Shown: positions 1 through 9,677, counted from the stretch's first letter. The stretch: DNA of 64,000 nt from Bacillus sp. ISL-7 (GCF_018613065.1 NZ_JAGGQW010000057.1:77949-141948); one strand, 5' to 3'. Made by a program: numbers and translations. The notes: a model not told the origin generated them from the sequence alone.

Positions 1-2
1 AA

Positions 3-938
3 GAATGGAAACAGCTCGAACAGTTAATCACAACGATAAGCAAGCACAGAAATAATATAACTGGTGACCGAATCACTCAATACCATCGTCTCTATCAAAA
101 GGCGGCCCAACATCTTTCCTACAGTCAAACTTATTTTCCTAATGATGAAGTCACCCAATATTTGAACGGACTTGTAGCTAAATCACATAATCTATTGTAT
201 AAAGACCAGGTATCAAGCTTCAAACAAATCCGTCATTTTTTTAGTGAAAAATTTATTGGGCTCTTATTAGAGCAATGGAAATTTGTCATGTTTGCAATGA
301 TCTTATTTATGATTGGTGCTTTGGGGAGCTTTCTTTCAGTCATGAATGACCCTCTGCATATCTATTCCATACTCCCAGCGGAAATCGCTAAAGGTGTGGA
401 CCCGGAACAACTTGGGAAGGGCCATGATGCGGTGGACTCATCCCTCATGTCGGCAAGCATTATGACAAATAATATCAAGGTCGCGATCTTTGCTTTTGCC
501 GGTGGTATTACATTTGGGCTTGTGACCGTTTATTTGATGGTCTACAATGGCATCATCATTGGTGCGCTCGCTGCCCTATTCTGGCATCACAGTAAATCGT
601 ATGACTTTTGGGCATTTATTGTTCCCCATGGGATGATTGAGCTTACAGCCATATTTATTGCTGGAGGAGCTGGTCTTTTAATGGGCTATAAGCTGTTTGT
701 CCCAGGGCAATATTCAAGGAGTTTTCAATTAAAGCAGCAGGCGATGCGCTCTGTTCAACTTCTGCTTGGAACGATTCCTTTGTTTGTTATTGCTGGCATC
801 ATTGAAGGGTTTATCACACCAGCAGATATTTCATTAGAAGCAAAGTATATTATTGCTTTCTTAACGGTAATCGGGTTGCTTCTTTATATTGTGATTGGAA
901 AGCTAAAACTTACAAAGGTTATAAAAGATTCTGATTGA
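3..938 (+). CDS. SpoIIM/DUF95-family membrane protein (5' end outside window)
   Basis: The frame is open from base 3 with no stop, so the gene enters from the left. A TTG at 162 could start a shorter protein, but the codons before it encode helical sequence rich in R, Y and Q (HRLYQKAAQHLSY) typical of the N-terminal part of this family. Three or more hydrophobic segments follow in the C-terminal half, including the PHGMIEL motif seen in the stage II sporulation protein M superfamily. The protein is probably an integral membrane protein of unknown role; its relation to engulfment-stage SpoIIM is only by superfamily. It converges on the DUF58 gene with a 20-bp overlap of 3' ends. In many Gram-positive genomes such proteins sit with MoxR/DUF58 genes, as here. 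Confidence 0.8.
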   Translation, partial: EWKQLEQLITTISKHRNNITGDRITQYHRLYQKAAQHLSYSQTYFPNDEVTQYLNGLVAKSHNLLYKDQVSSFKQIRHFFSEKFIGLLLEQWKFVMFAMILFMIGALGSFLSVMNDPLHIYSILPAEIAKGVDPEQLGKGHDAVDSSLMSASIMTNNIKVAIFAFAGGITFGLVTVYLMVYNGIIIGALAALFWHHSKSYDFWAFIVPHGMIELTAIFIAGGAGLLMGYKLFVPGQYSRSFQLKQQAMRSVQLLLGTIPLFVIAGIIEGFITPADISLEAKYIIAFLTVIGLLLYIVIGKLKLTKVIKDSD

Positions 939-2277
939 TAATGTCAATATAATGCGAAACAGCTGTAATCGCCAACTTTTCCTCACGGGCCTCAATCATT
1001 TGGAGGCCTTGTTTTTCCCATTTGATTTTTTCTCTTTTCTTAACAAGAATTTGCTGCTGTGCAATACTTTTTCGCATCGCTGCTTGGACCGTATTCGGCT
1101 CCTCTTTGACTCTTCTTAAAAGTGTCTGATCCTCAATTCCAATCATTAAAAATAAATGCCGTTGTCTTAGACGTCTTAATAGCATAAGTTCACTTTCCTC
1201 ATGAAGAAAGGTGCGGACATCACTAAATAATAGGAGCAGACCTCGTTTCTTTTGAACCATTTCTAAATATTGCAGGATGGCAGCATAATTAGACTCAGCT
1301 GCATCCACTTTTAATGAATAGATTGCTTGAAGGATGGTCTGTAGATGGGCTATCCCTTTGGCAGGGGGCACAAAGACTTTTATGTCCTTTGAAAAGGCAA
1401 GTACCGACACATAATCTCCCTTTTGGAGTGCTGCTGCTGTAACGGTTAATGCAGCTTCTAATGCTTTTTCTAAGCGATTCCCCTTCGATAATTCTGCCCC
1501 CATCATTCTTCCGCAATCCATTAAGATCGTAATATACTTTCCATGCTCCGGTTCATATTCATTCGTCATCACTTCACGAAGCTTCGCTGTTTGGCGCCAG
1601 TTGATTTTACGCGGATCATCCCCGACGACATAATTTCTAATCTTGGAAAATTCGCCAACTCCACTTCGCTGTCTCCGAATCTTTAACCCTTCGTAAACCA
1701 AATACTTCTGTGCATTTTCTAAATACTGTTTGGTCTCGGTTAAATCAGGAATGACTTTCACAGAATCCGCTAATTCAACGGTCACTTGCTTTTCCCACAA
1801 ACCCAGCAAACTCGCATATCGAAAATAAAGCTTCTTGATTTCATATTTTCCCCGCATCAACGCACTCGTACTATATGAAATCTCGACCGTTGATTCCTTA
1901 GATATTGATCCAATGATAGGAAACGGTCTTTCAAAGGTCTGCGGCAAACCATCGACCATGCGGTATGAAAACGGATAAGGAGAGTCATTCTGAACCTCAA
2001 TCTTTACTGTATATGAAATTCCTCTTTCAAACTCTTCCGCCATCAATCGTTGAAAGAAGAGTTGCTTCTTTTTTGGAGAAAAAAACAAATCCACTAGACT
2101 GATGAAAAGTACAATGATATTTGCAGAAATAACGAAACCCCAAGGAATTTCCCAGATCGTACCGAGACCTAAACCTAATGATAGGATTAGGAAAACTAGC
2201 AGTAATCGTTTAGTTGGTAAAATCCCTCTATCTTGGAACAGGAACCGAGCCCACCAGCTCTTCAATGATTTGGTCAA
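919..2277 (-). CDS. DUF58-domain protein (MoxR partner)
   Basis: This 452-residue protein has two hydrophobic segments near the N-terminus (about residues 24-62), a beta-rich middle, and a C-terminal DUF58 region with the signature VGDDPRKINWRQTAK followed by a von Willebrand A-like fold (ITILMDCGRMMG). Start is a TTG preceded by GGAGGG at eight bases; this lies inside the end of the MoxR gene, a 50-bp overlap that indicates translational coupling. DUF58 proteins act with MoxR AAA ATPases in putative chaperone or metal-insertion systems; the client is unknown. It is the last gene of a five-gene operon. Confidence 0.85.
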   Translation of the reverse strand: MTKSLKSWWARFLFQDRGILPTKRLLLVFLILSLGLGLGTIWEIPWGFVISANIIVLFISLVDLFFSPKKKQLFFQRLMAEEFERGISYTVKIEVQNDSPYPFSYRMVDGLPQTFERPFPIIGSISKESTVEISYSTSALMRGKYEIKKLYFRYASLLGLWEKQVTVELADSVKVIPDLTETKQYLENAQKYLVYEGLKIRRQRSGVGEFSKIRNYVVGDDPRKINWRQTAKLREVMTNEYEPEHGKYITILMDCGRMMGAELSKGNRLEKALEAALTVTAAALQKGDYVSVLAFSKDIKVFVPPAKGIAHLQTILQAIYSLKVDAAESNYAAILQYLEMVQKKRGLLLLFSDVRTFLHEESELMLLRRLRQRHLFLMIGIEDQTLLRRVKEEPNTVQAAMRKSIAQQQILVKKREKIKWEKQGLQMIEAREEKLAITAVSHYIDIINQNLL

Positions 2278-3157
2278 CGGTTGCTCCCTCCAATTCTACA
2301 TGCGGGGATAACTGAATGCGATGGCGCAGGGCCGGTTTGGCGACTATTTTGATATCGTCTGGCGTCACATAATCCCGTCCTGAAAGGTAGGCCCATGCTT
2401 GCGCTGCTTTTCCTATCGATATTCCGGCTCGGGTACTGGCACCAAATCGGATGGCATCTGCATCACGCGTTTTTCTGACAACTTTCATTATGTAATCTAA
2501 TACATTCTCACTAACAGTAACTTTTTCGATTTCTTTTCTAATCCTTAAAAAATCTTCCATTTCTAAGATGGTTGAAACAACCTTTTCGTCAAAGCTGTTT
2601 TCAATTACTTGTTTTAAGACATTTTTCTCGTCCTCATAGCTTGGAAATTCAATTCTCAGTTTAAAAAGGAATCGATCCTGCTGTGCTTCTGGGAGCGGGT
2701 AGGTGCCTTCAAATTCAATCGGATTTTGAGTGGCGACCACAAAAAACACCTCGGGTAACGCATACGTTTCACCTTGGATCGTCACCTGTTTTTCTTCCAT
2801 TGCTTCTAAAAGGGCAGCCTGGGTCTTTGCGGGTGTCCGATTTATTTCATCAGCTAAAAGGATATTTGTAAAAATTGGTCCCTTTAACGTTTGAAAAGTG
2901 TTTTCCTTCATATTGTAAATCGTGCTTCCGGTAATATCACTTGGCAATAAGTCAGGTGTAAACTGGATCCGGTTAAAGGTACCTCCTAAAAGATTCGCTA
3001 GAGTACGTACCATTTGAGTTTTTCCGGTGCCAGGCACTCCTTCTAGAAGGACATGCCCTCCTGCTAAAATAGCGGATAAAAGGAGTCTTAAATTTAGACT
3101 CTGACCTAAAATCCTCTCCTCATATTTTTCCAAAAAGGATGTTAATTCTGTTTTCAT
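2228..3157 (-). CDS. MoxR-family AAA+ ATPase
   Basis: The 309-residue protein carries a Walker A motif GVPGTGKTQ, Walker B LLADEINR, a sensor region VVATQNPIE and the PLPEAQQDRF stretch that marks the MoxR family, then a C-terminal helical lid. It is a soluble ATPase thought to remodel or activate partner proteins with von Willebrand A-like domains, here most likely the DUF58 protein encoded just downstream. The start ATG follows AGAGAGG and overlaps the upstream DUF4350 gene by four bases. Family and partner are clear; substrate is unknown. Confidence 0.92.
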   Translation of the reverse strand: MKTELTSFLEKYEERILGQSLNLRLLLSAILAGGHVLLEGVPGTGKTQMVRTLANLLGGTFNRIQFTPDLLPSDITGSTIYNMKENTFQTLKGPIFTNILLADEINRTPAKTQAALLEAMEEKQVTIQGETYALPEVFFVVATQNPIEFEGTYPLPEAQQDRFLFKLRIEFPSYEDEKNVLKQVIENSFDEKVVSTILEMEDFLRIRKEIEKVTVSENVLDYIMKVVRKTRDADAIRFGASTRAGISIGKAAQAWAYLSGRDYVTPDDIKIVAKPALRHRIQLSPHVELEGATVDQIIEELVGSVPVPR

Positions 3158-4275
3158 TCTTCAACCTCTCTCCTTAATAGCTCAAGCTTTTTCGACCATA
3201 ATAAGTATTCCTGTTTTGTGATTTTTTCTTTTTCGAGGATGTTTACTAACCCTAAAAGAAAAGGTCTAATCTCATTTGCAGGCACTTTAGTCCATTTTCT
3301 TTCAAAATAACTCGATAAATCCTTCCATTCCCGATTATATGGAATTTGCCATCGTTCCTGGAGAAGCAGTTTGACATAGTCTGCTTGGATGATTATTGAA
3401 TCACGATAGCGTTTGCCGCGGAGAAACCAGGCAGCAACTGCTTGAATTCCCTCATCACTATAACGAACCGACTCTTCCCTTGGGACGAAAATAGGTCCGA
3501 AACGCTTCCCCTTTGACCATAACCAGAGAATCATCAATAGTCCCCCTTGCAAAACAAGGAGTAAAAACCACATCGGGTACACATTCAAAAAAGTAGACGC
3601 ATTTTCTCCACCATGAATGTATTCATCAAACAGAATCGTGTCCGTGGACCCTTCATTGATCAGATAGAGAAGAAGTCGTAAATGGTCTTTTTTTAATAGA
3701 TCCCCATTTGTCATCCACCTAGGGGTTATCGCCACAATTAAATGACCATTTCCATATGATTGTTTAACCGCAATGGGACCAGCCTCATCATATAGTAATA
3801 CTTCATCTTCCTTCTTGGTCTGCAAACGGATGACTGAATCGATTTGAGCACGATAAGAAGTATGACCTTGAGTGTAAACCTTCATTGTTTCTTGTGTGTC
3901 AACTGATACTGCTTTTACGTCAAACATCCCTTGTGGATCGTTTTGTAATAACAAGATGGTGTTTCCAGCCTTCATAAAATTGATATAAGCGTTCATTTCT
4001 TCCTTTTCAGGAATAAAAGCTGGTTCAGCCATAACTAGTAATTGGTGGTCAGCAGTTGCTTTTAGTAAATCTGGTGAATGACTCCAGATTTCCCCTGCAT
4101 TATCTTTTTTTACATATGTATAAAATGCCTTCACACCAGTCGGCGAAGGTGAATCAGTAACATATGCTGGGAAAACTTGCGGTTTAGGCGAATAACTAAA
4201 ATAGCTGAAGACTAGAAATAAACTGAGCAGGAGCACCAGCCCGATCCATGTGCGTATTTTGGAAAGAGATTTCAT
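3154..4275 (-). CDS. DUF4350-domain membrane protein
   Basis: The 373-residue protein has an N-terminal membrane segment (about residues 12-28), an extracytoplasmic-like domain of roughly 200 residues, a second membrane segment (about 235-255, WFLLLVLQGGLLMILWLW) and a charged C-terminal cytoplasmic region. The order matches DUF4350 proteins, which are regularly encoded between DUF4129 and MoxR genes. The ATG has a GGAGGAG ribosome binding site. It overlaps both neighbours by four bases, so the operon is tightly coupled. No enzymatic role can be read from the sequence. Confidence 0.8.
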   Translation of the reverse strand: MKSLSKIRTWIGLVLLLSLFLVFSYFSYSPKPQVFPAYVTDSPSPTGVKAFYTYVKKDNAGEIWSHSPDLLKATADHQLLVMAEPAFIPEKEEMNAYINFMKAGNTILLLQNDPQGMFDVKAVSVDTQETMKVYTQGHTSYRAQIDSVIRLQTKKEDEVLLYDEAGPIAVKQSYGNGHLIVAITPRWMTNGDLLKKDHLRLLLYLINEGSTDTILFDEYIHGGENASTFLNVYPMWFLLLVLQGGLLMILWLWSKGKRFGPIFVPREESVRYSDEGIQAVAAWFLRGKRYRDSIIIQADYVKLLLQERWQIPYNREWKDLSSYFERKWTKVPANEIRPFLLGLVNILEKEKITKQEYLLWSKKLELLRREVEE

Positions 4276-4910
4276 AAAATATTCTCCTCCCCTGTATCGC
4301 CCAGTACTTTTCTTGCTTCATAATGAAACTGGGAGTATTCTTCTTTCTGTACGTTGCGTTCCCCATAGGTCACTTCCTCAAAGAAGTGTGCAAGCTTAAA
4401 AAAGAGTTCTGCCTTTTCTGAATCTACTTTCCTTAGTTCATCGTAATATTCCCAATTCGTTTTCCAAATTCTAGCCTCCAGCAATGACTTTTCATGAAAG
4501 TAAAGAAGCAGTGCTAAAAACAAATGGCGGGTGGAAAGTGTATATGCTCCTAACGCCTCTTGTATTTCTGCCTCTTCCAGATGTTTTTGATACGTCCAAT
4601 TCATTTCCTTCATCGATTGAAGCGGCTTTTGTTTGCGAAGGAGCCGAGTTCGGCGAGTATGACGGATGAGAAAAAAAGTAGATAAAGCTAACAGGATGAT
4701 GATAACCACAATGATTGAAATAAGAATCGGACCGGAAGCTCCGCTTGCTAAATCGATGGCAGGAAACAATTTTTCTAGCTGTGCTGCGATCCATTCTTTG
4801 ACTTGATCCCACCATGTTGCAATGAAACCCTTTGATTCGTAATAAACTGTATATTCTTTTGTTTTTAATATTTCTTCAAGGTCATCGCGTGCCTTGTTTG
4901 CATCTAACAT
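4272..4910 (-). CDS. DUF4129-domain membrane protein
   Basis: I place the start at the ATG at 4910 (212 residues) because AGGTGATG just upstream is a good ribosome binding site; a GTG at 4919 would add three residues. The protein has an N-terminal helical region, one strong membrane segment (about residues 62-82) and a C-terminal DUF4129 region with helices that resemble a TPR-like fold (YTLSTRHLFLALLLYFHE). DUF4129 domains often follow transglutaminase domains, but none is present here. It belongs to the MoxR/DUF58 operon; function unknown. Confidence 0.75.
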   Translation of the reverse strand: MLDANKARDDLEEILKTKEYTVYYESKGFIATWWDQVKEWIAAQLEKLFPAIDLASGASGPILISIIVVIIILLALSTFFLIRHTRRTRLLRKQKPLQSMKEMNWTYQKHLEEAEIQEALGAYTLSTRHLFLALLLYFHEKSLLEARIWKTNWEYYDELRKVDSEKAELFFKLAHFFEEVTYGERNVQKEEYSQFHYEARKVLGDTGEENIL

Positions 4911-4936
4911 AATCATCACCTAACATAATAGGTTTT

Positions 4937-5854
4937 TTATTGAACAGTCTTATAGTCTTCTAGCATCTCTTTGATATCATCCGCATCGTGTCTTGTTTTT
5001 AAATCAAGATACATAACCCCATAGCCCACGGAGAAAATCATTGTCGTAACTAAAGTGACAAGGTTTGAAATTAAGGTTAACAACACGCTATTACCTAAAA
5101 CCATTCCAAACGTTACTTGGACACCAAAGCTGATACTTGAAATAATAAAATAAAACACGATATAGAGACCCATCAACACCCATGTACGCTTCCTTGACAA
5201 TCTCCAGCTTCTTCCAAAACCAGGTGAATCCTTATCCAGTACGACAGAGCCAAAATAAAAGCTCCAGCGGGTTAATAATAGTCCAATTCCAAGAGCAAAC
5301 CCCAGAAATAGGACAACTCCTAGAAGGATCCCTAAAACCGGATTCACTGTCGTCGCAACCACACCACCGGTGACTCCGACGATCGCGAGTGGAATAATGA
5401 TAATCCCCATAGTAATAAGAAAGAATAAGATACTGCTGCCAATCATGGGCCAAAATCTTGAAAAGGCTTTTTTAATTACGGAACCAACGGTATATGCTTC
5501 ATTTTTTCGAACATGATTGATAGTAAATAGGATCGCTGCCTCCGCAACAGGTGCCAAAATGGCACTAATCAAGCCAACTACGATTAATCCGATGTCTGCG
5601 CTCAAACTGCTGGAATCGAAGGTCCCTGATTCTTCAAAGCTCGTAAATATTTGCTCAAACCAAGCACCATCGCTGCCAACCTCTCGAAAAAAACTGGTTC
5701 CAGCCATGAGTTGGAGTATCGCTTGAAGCAAGTAAACCGGTCCCATGAAAATCAATAAAATCATAAACAAGTCCTTAAAGCGATTTTTAGTTAAATGAAA
5801 AGTATGATCGAGTATTTCTCCAAAACCTTTTGGGCTAGAAAACTTTTTATCCAC
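4937..5854 (-). CDS. Polytopic membrane protein, first gene of MoxR/DUF58 operon
   Basis: The 305-residue protein starts at a GTG with AGGAGG nine bases upstream. It begins with a conserved-looking soluble stretch (KGFGEILDHTFHLTKNRFKDLF) of the kind found at the N-terminus of glycerophosphoryl diester phosphodiesterase membrane-domain proteins, followed by about six hydrophobic segments rich in G, I and V. No phosphodiesterase catalytic domain is present. It precedes the DUF4129 gene by 26 bp and is probably co-transcribed. Role unknown; it could be the membrane scaffold of the system. Confidence 0.7.
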   Translation of the reverse strand: MDKKFSSPKGFGEILDHTFHLTKNRFKDLFMILLIFMGPVYLLQAILQLMAGTSFFREVGSDGAWFEQIFTSFEESGTFDSSSLSADIGLIVVGLISAILAPVAEAAILFTINHVRKNEAYTVGSVIKKAFSRFWPMIGSSILFFLITMGIIIIPLAIVGVTGGVVATTVNPVLGILLGVVLFLGFALGIGLLLTRWSFYFGSVVLDKDSPGFGRSWRLSRKRTWVLMGLYIVFYFIISSISFGVQVTFGMVLGNSVLLTLISNLVTLVTTMIFSVGYGVMYLDLKTRHDADDIKEMLEDYKTVQ

Positions 5855-5937
5855 TGGTAATATCCTCCTAGAATAATTATCAATAAGAATTATTTTAACA
5901 TTATTCAGATATATTTAGTGTGAAAAGTTGTCAAAGA

Positions 5938-5973
5938 ACGTAAATTATGGACTGCTTCCAAAGTAATTTACGT
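5938..5973. repeat. Inverted repeat in divergent intergenic region
   Basis: ACGTAAATTA at 5938-5947 is mirrored exactly by TAATTTACGT at 5964-5973, with a 16-base spacer. It lies between the divergent membrane-protein operon and the glycosyltransferase gene, where a regulator could bind. There is no T-run beside it, so it is not a typical terminator. Confidence 0.5.
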
Positions 5974-6089
5974 GGGCGATCTGTTTTTCGAATAATATTG
6001 TAATTTTTGTCAAAGAATAAATAATGGTTTTGCATTTTACATATTAGTAAATGTAAGAAAAAGAGGGACAGAAAGCTGAGGTATAAAAC

Positions 6090-7634
6090 ATGCTATGGAA
6101 ATGGAAACAAAAGCAGCAAGTAATGAATTATAACGCTGAAGGATATTATATCGTTGATCAAAAATTAAACACCCAGCGGAATCCTACATTAGTTTCTGTC
6201 ATTACCCCCGTTTATAATGCTGAAAAATATCTGAGAAAAACGATTAACTCTGTCCTAAATCAAACCCTTCGCATGGAAAATTTCGAATATATATTAATCG
6301 ATGATGGTTCTACCGATTCCTCAAGAGATATTTTATTAGAATACTCTTCAAAATTTGATAACATCATTGTCGTTTTTCTTAAAAGAAATACTGGTACACC
6401 TGGCCGTCCGCGTAATATCGGTATTCAATTGGCTAGCTCCAAATATATGACTTTTTTGGATGCCGATGATTGGCTTGAACCCAATGGACTCGAAGTATTA
6501 TCGACCATTTTAGAGGAAACAAGTGATGATTATGCAGTTGGGAAAACCATTCAGATTCAAGCAAAAGGTAAGACAGTTATTATCGGAGAGCATGAATCAT
6601 GTAAAGAAAGAAGAAGTGAATCACCATTTTCGATTCCACATATCTTTCATCATTTAGGACCCAGGGCACGAATGATAAAAACGAGTGTAATAAAAGACAA
6701 TCAGATTTTTTTTCCTGAAATGAAATTTGCTGAAGATAAACAATTTTTCATTGACGTTTTAACGCATTGTCAGTCAATTTCCACGACGCAACATCCAATT
6801 TATTATTTGAATCGAATCGATAATCAAAACACTCGTTTGTCAAATCAGACCAACATTATCCAAAAGACAAATTGTAATCTTAAAGTGATTAACCATATTA
6901 TCAACAAGAATTTAGAAATAGAAAAAAAGAAGATGGTTTTAAATCGATTATATGAATTTGATTCAATTACGAGATTTTTCACTACACCTCATTTTCAAAA
7001 AACAAGGCTTAAGCGCGTCTATTACTATAAGTTTAATCAAGTGTTAAAAACAACGAAAAAGTTAAATTATGAGTTTTCAGGGGAATTCTTTCAACCAATG
7101 AACAAAGTCGTATATAACTTGTACACTGATCGAAAATATAAGCAACTTGAGAACCTTTTTGCATGGGATAAGAATGAAAAAATAAAGGATGTTATCATTA
7201 AAGATAATCTTCCCTATGTTGTTGTCCCCTTTCTAGAAGAACCATACAAATATATAAGAATTCCAATGCATTCGACTTTTGAAGAAGAATATGTTGATAA
7301 GAATAAATATTATCTCAAATTTAAGATATTTGGTGATCATCTGGATTCACTCACACATGGACTAATTCGTGATACAAACAATGGTCTGCTTGAATCTTCC
7401 CTGCCTGTGAACATTGATAAGAGTGGGAATGGGATATTAGAATTGGATTTAGAGCTACTAAACCATTATCCGTCATCAAATTATGCTATCTTTCTACGTT
7501 TCAATGATTATTTAAAAATTAACATCAGAAAACAGATCCAAAGTAAGAACCAATATCAATATAAGAATCGTGATTTTACTTTTTACAATACCACCTACTC
7601 GAACGTTGGCTTAAAAATATCTTCCATAAAATAA
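6090..7634 (+). CDS. Family 2 glycosyltransferase, TarS-like (wall teichoic acid type)
   Basis: The 514-residue protein has an N-terminal GT-A domain (about residues 33-250): SVITPVYNAEKYL, the nucleotide-binding DDGSTD, GTPGRPRN, the metal-binding DADDW, and FPEMKFAEDKQF. The GxPGxPRN and FPE...AEDxxF pair closely resembles the poly(ribitol-phosphate) beta-GlcNAc transferase TarS, from memory of that family. The remaining half is beta-rich and lacks a recognised catalytic motif, like the TarS accessory domains. It probably decorates a cell-wall polymer at the inner membrane face, but it stands alone, with no teichoic acid genes nearby. Sequence is AT-rich compared with its neighbours. Glycosyltransferase: sure; substrate: tentative. 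Confidence 0.8.
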   Translation: MLWKWKQKQQVMNYNAEGYYIVDQKLNTQRNPTLVSVITPVYNAEKYLRKTINSVLNQTLRMENFEYILIDDGSTDSSRDILLEYSSKFDNIIVVFLKRNTGTPGRPRNIGIQLASSKYMTFLDADDWLEPNGLEVLSTILEETSDDYAVGKTIQIQAKGKTVIIGEHESCKERRSESPFSIPHIFHHLGPRARMIKTSVIKDNQIFFPEMKFAEDKQFFIDVLTHCQSISTTQHPIYYLNRIDNQNTRLSNQTNIIQKTNCNLKVINHIINKNLEIEKKKMVLNRLYEFDSITRFFTTPHFQKTRLKRVYYYKFNQVLKTTKKLNYEFSGEFFQPMNKVVYNLYTDRKYKQLENLFAWDKNEKIKDVIIKDNLPYVVVPFLEEPYKYIRIPMHSTFEEEYVDKNKYYLKFKIFGDHLDSLTHGLIRDTNNGLLESSLPVNIDKSGNGILELDLELLNHYPSSNYAIFLRFNDYLKINIRKQIQSKNQYQYKNRDFTFYNTTYSNVGLKISSIK

Positions 7635-7686
7635 AGTGACAGTGGTTACTGTCCCTTTAAACTTTATTATTAAGCACTAGAAAAAG

Positions 7687-7719
7687 ACCCATGTTGTCTC
7701 CATTAGGAAGAACATGGGT
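7687..7719. terminator. Bidirectional intrinsic terminator
   Basis: ACCCATGTT pairs with AACATGGGT, flanked by an A-run on the left and a T-run on the right. It serves the convergent glycosyltransferase and pepF genes. Confidence 0.85.
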
Positions 7720-7738
7720 TTTTTTGGAGTAGTTATTT

Positions 7739-9526
7739 TTACAATCGCGAGAATTCTTCTACTAATTCTCCGAACCGTTTCATTGAATTTTCAATTGGAT
7801 ATGGAGTAGTTAGGTCGACGCCGGTCTTTTTTAACAGTTCAAGCGGGTAATCCGAACTACCGCTCTTTAAGAATTCCAAATAGGAAGTTAGCGTTTCTTG
7901 GTCGCCTTCAAGAATCTTAGTCGCCAAATGAATCGCAGATGCAAATCCTGTGGCATACTTGTAAACATAAAATGGGCGGTAGAAATGAGGGATTCTTGAC
8001 CATCCAAATTTTACTTCCTCATCAAAGACAACCTCATCCCCGTTGTATTCGCGGAATAGTGTCTCATAGGTTTGATTAAATACTTCCACATTTAAAGGCA
8101 GCCCCTTTTCAGCCATTTCATGGGTCTTCATCTCAAACTCGGCAAACATGACTTGTGTGAAAAATGTCCCCTTAAATTGATCGATAAAATGATTAACTAA
8201 ATGTTTTCGAACATCAGGATCTTTCTCATTGTTAAGTAAATAGTTAATTAGCAGAACTTCATTGACGGTTGATGCCACTTCGGCCACAAAGATGCTGTAA
8301 CGAGCTGTAATCTGTGGCTGGTACTGCGAACTCAGCCGGCTGTGGACACCATGCCCGCATTCATGTACCAATGTGAATAAACTGTCCAAATCATCCTGAT
8401 GATTTAAAAGGATATAGGGATGGACCCCATAGACACCAAGATTGTAGGCACCTGACCGCTTCCCGGGTGTTTCTCTGACATCTAGATAACAAGCGTTTTT
8501 AAACTCCTTCAGGATATTGATGTAATCCTCTCCGAGTGGAGCTAAAGCCTTACACATCGTGTCATAGGCTTCATCATATGAAATCACCTGTTTGACTCCA
8601 CTGATAAGCGGGACACTCATATCATATTGACGTAGTTCATCTAGCTCCAACTTTTCCTTGCGGATGCGTGAATATTGATGGAGCGGACCGATATTTTGTT
8701 TGGTTGTTTTGATTAGATTCTTATAGACCTCTTTGGGTACCTTATCCCCAAATAATGCCTTTTCTAATGCAGAAGGATATTGACGGATTTTAGCAGTTGT
8801 CACATTATTTTTAATGGCGGCGGATAGGGTGGCGGCAATCGAATTTTTCAATTGCAAGTATGGTTGATAATACGCCTTATAGGCCTCTCTTCGCTTTTCA
8901 CGATCTTTTTCTTCGATTAATTTTGAATACATGCCCCTTGTTAATTCCACCCGTTCCCCGTTATCACTGGTTACTTCCCCAAACTTAATATCAGCGTTAT
9001 TCATCATTCCAAAGATATTTCCTGGGGCCGAGAGTGCTTCACCTAGTTGTGAGAGAACTGCTTCCTGTTCCTTGGTTAATACATGCTGCTTGTATCGAAA
9101 CGACTCCCATAAATCCTCTGCAAAGTATTCTAGCTCCTTTTCTGCTGATATGTATGCTTTTAATGTTTCTTCATCTAGGCTTAATAAATAAGGCATAAAG
9201 AAAGAGGTAGCAGCACTAACCTTAACACTCAGTTGTTTTGCTCTGTCCAAGTGGGACTGTGCCTGGGTATCCCTTGTATTTTCATCTACACTCAACATGG
9301 CATAGGCATAAACTTTGTTGAATAGAAAAGATAACTCTTCTCTTTGCTTAAGATATTGGTAAAGTGAGTGTCCGTCTTGAATCGTTCCATCATAATGTTT
9401 TAGGTTAGCTGCCATCTTTTCAATTAGCAGATAATCTTCCTCCCATTTCTTGATATCCGAATAGATATCAGTTAAGTTCCACTTTTCATGTGCTGGGACT
9501 TCTTTTCGATTGGTATAGGTTACCAT
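7739..9526 (-). CDS. pepF: Oligoendopeptidase F (M3 metallopeptidase)
   Basis: The 595-residue length is typical. The zinc site HECGHGVHS lies near residue 388, and the third ligand is expected in the downstream helix FVAEVASTVNE. The N-terminal oligopeptidase F domain (about residues 110-180) and the C-terminal M3 catalytic domain are both complete. The enzyme is cytoplasmic and hydrolyses peptides of about 7-17 residues, helping turnover of peptides. It is a single-gene unit with an AGGAG ribosome binding site. Confidence 0.95.
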   Translation of the reverse strand: MVTYTNRKEVPAHEKWNLTDIYSDIKKWEEDYLLIEKMAANLKHYDGTIQDGHSLYQYLKQREELSFLFNKVYAYAMLSVDENTRDTQAQSHLDRAKQLSVKVSAATSFFMPYLLSLDEETLKAYISAEKELEYFAEDLWESFRYKQHVLTKEQEAVLSQLGEALSAPGNIFGMMNNADIKFGEVTSDNGERVELTRGMYSKLIEEKDREKRREAYKAYYQPYLQLKNSIAATLSAAIKNNVTTAKIRQYPSALEKALFGDKVPKEVYKNLIKTTKQNIGPLHQYSRIRKEKLELDELRQYDMSVPLISGVKQVISYDEAYDTMCKALAPLGEDYINILKEFKNACYLDVRETPGKRSGAYNLGVYGVHPYILLNHQDDLDSLFTLVHECGHGVHSRLSSQYQPQITARYSIFVAEVASTVNEVLLINYLLNNEKDPDVRKHLVNHFIDQFKGTFFTQVMFAEFEMKTHEMAEKGLPLNVEVFNQTYETLFREYNGDEVVFDEEVKFGWSRIPHFYRPFYVYKYATGFASAIHLATKILEGDQETLTSYLEFLKSGSSDYPLELLKKTGVDLTTPYPIENSMKRFGELVEEFSRL

Positions 9527-9638
9527 TTGTCCAATCCGCTCCTCTCAATGTAAAAAATTACAATCAGCTTATACTCTCTATCATAATAAATCTATTCTTA
9601 AATTCCTATTCGCAAACCTTAAAAAAGAAGAACAAAAA

Positions 9639-9665
9639 AAGCAGGCCATTATTTTTGACCTACTT
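9639..9665 (-). terminator. Intrinsic terminator of trhO
   Basis: On the minus strand AAGTAGGTC pairs with GGCCTGCTT (two G-U pairs) and is followed by a run of T. Confidence 0.75.
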
Positions 9666-9677
9666 CTTAAATAATAC

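Noticed and set aside
7638..7653. Small hairpin GACAGT/ACTGTC after the glycosyltransferase gene
   Set aside because: Short, no T-run, and a strong terminator follows 35 bases later.
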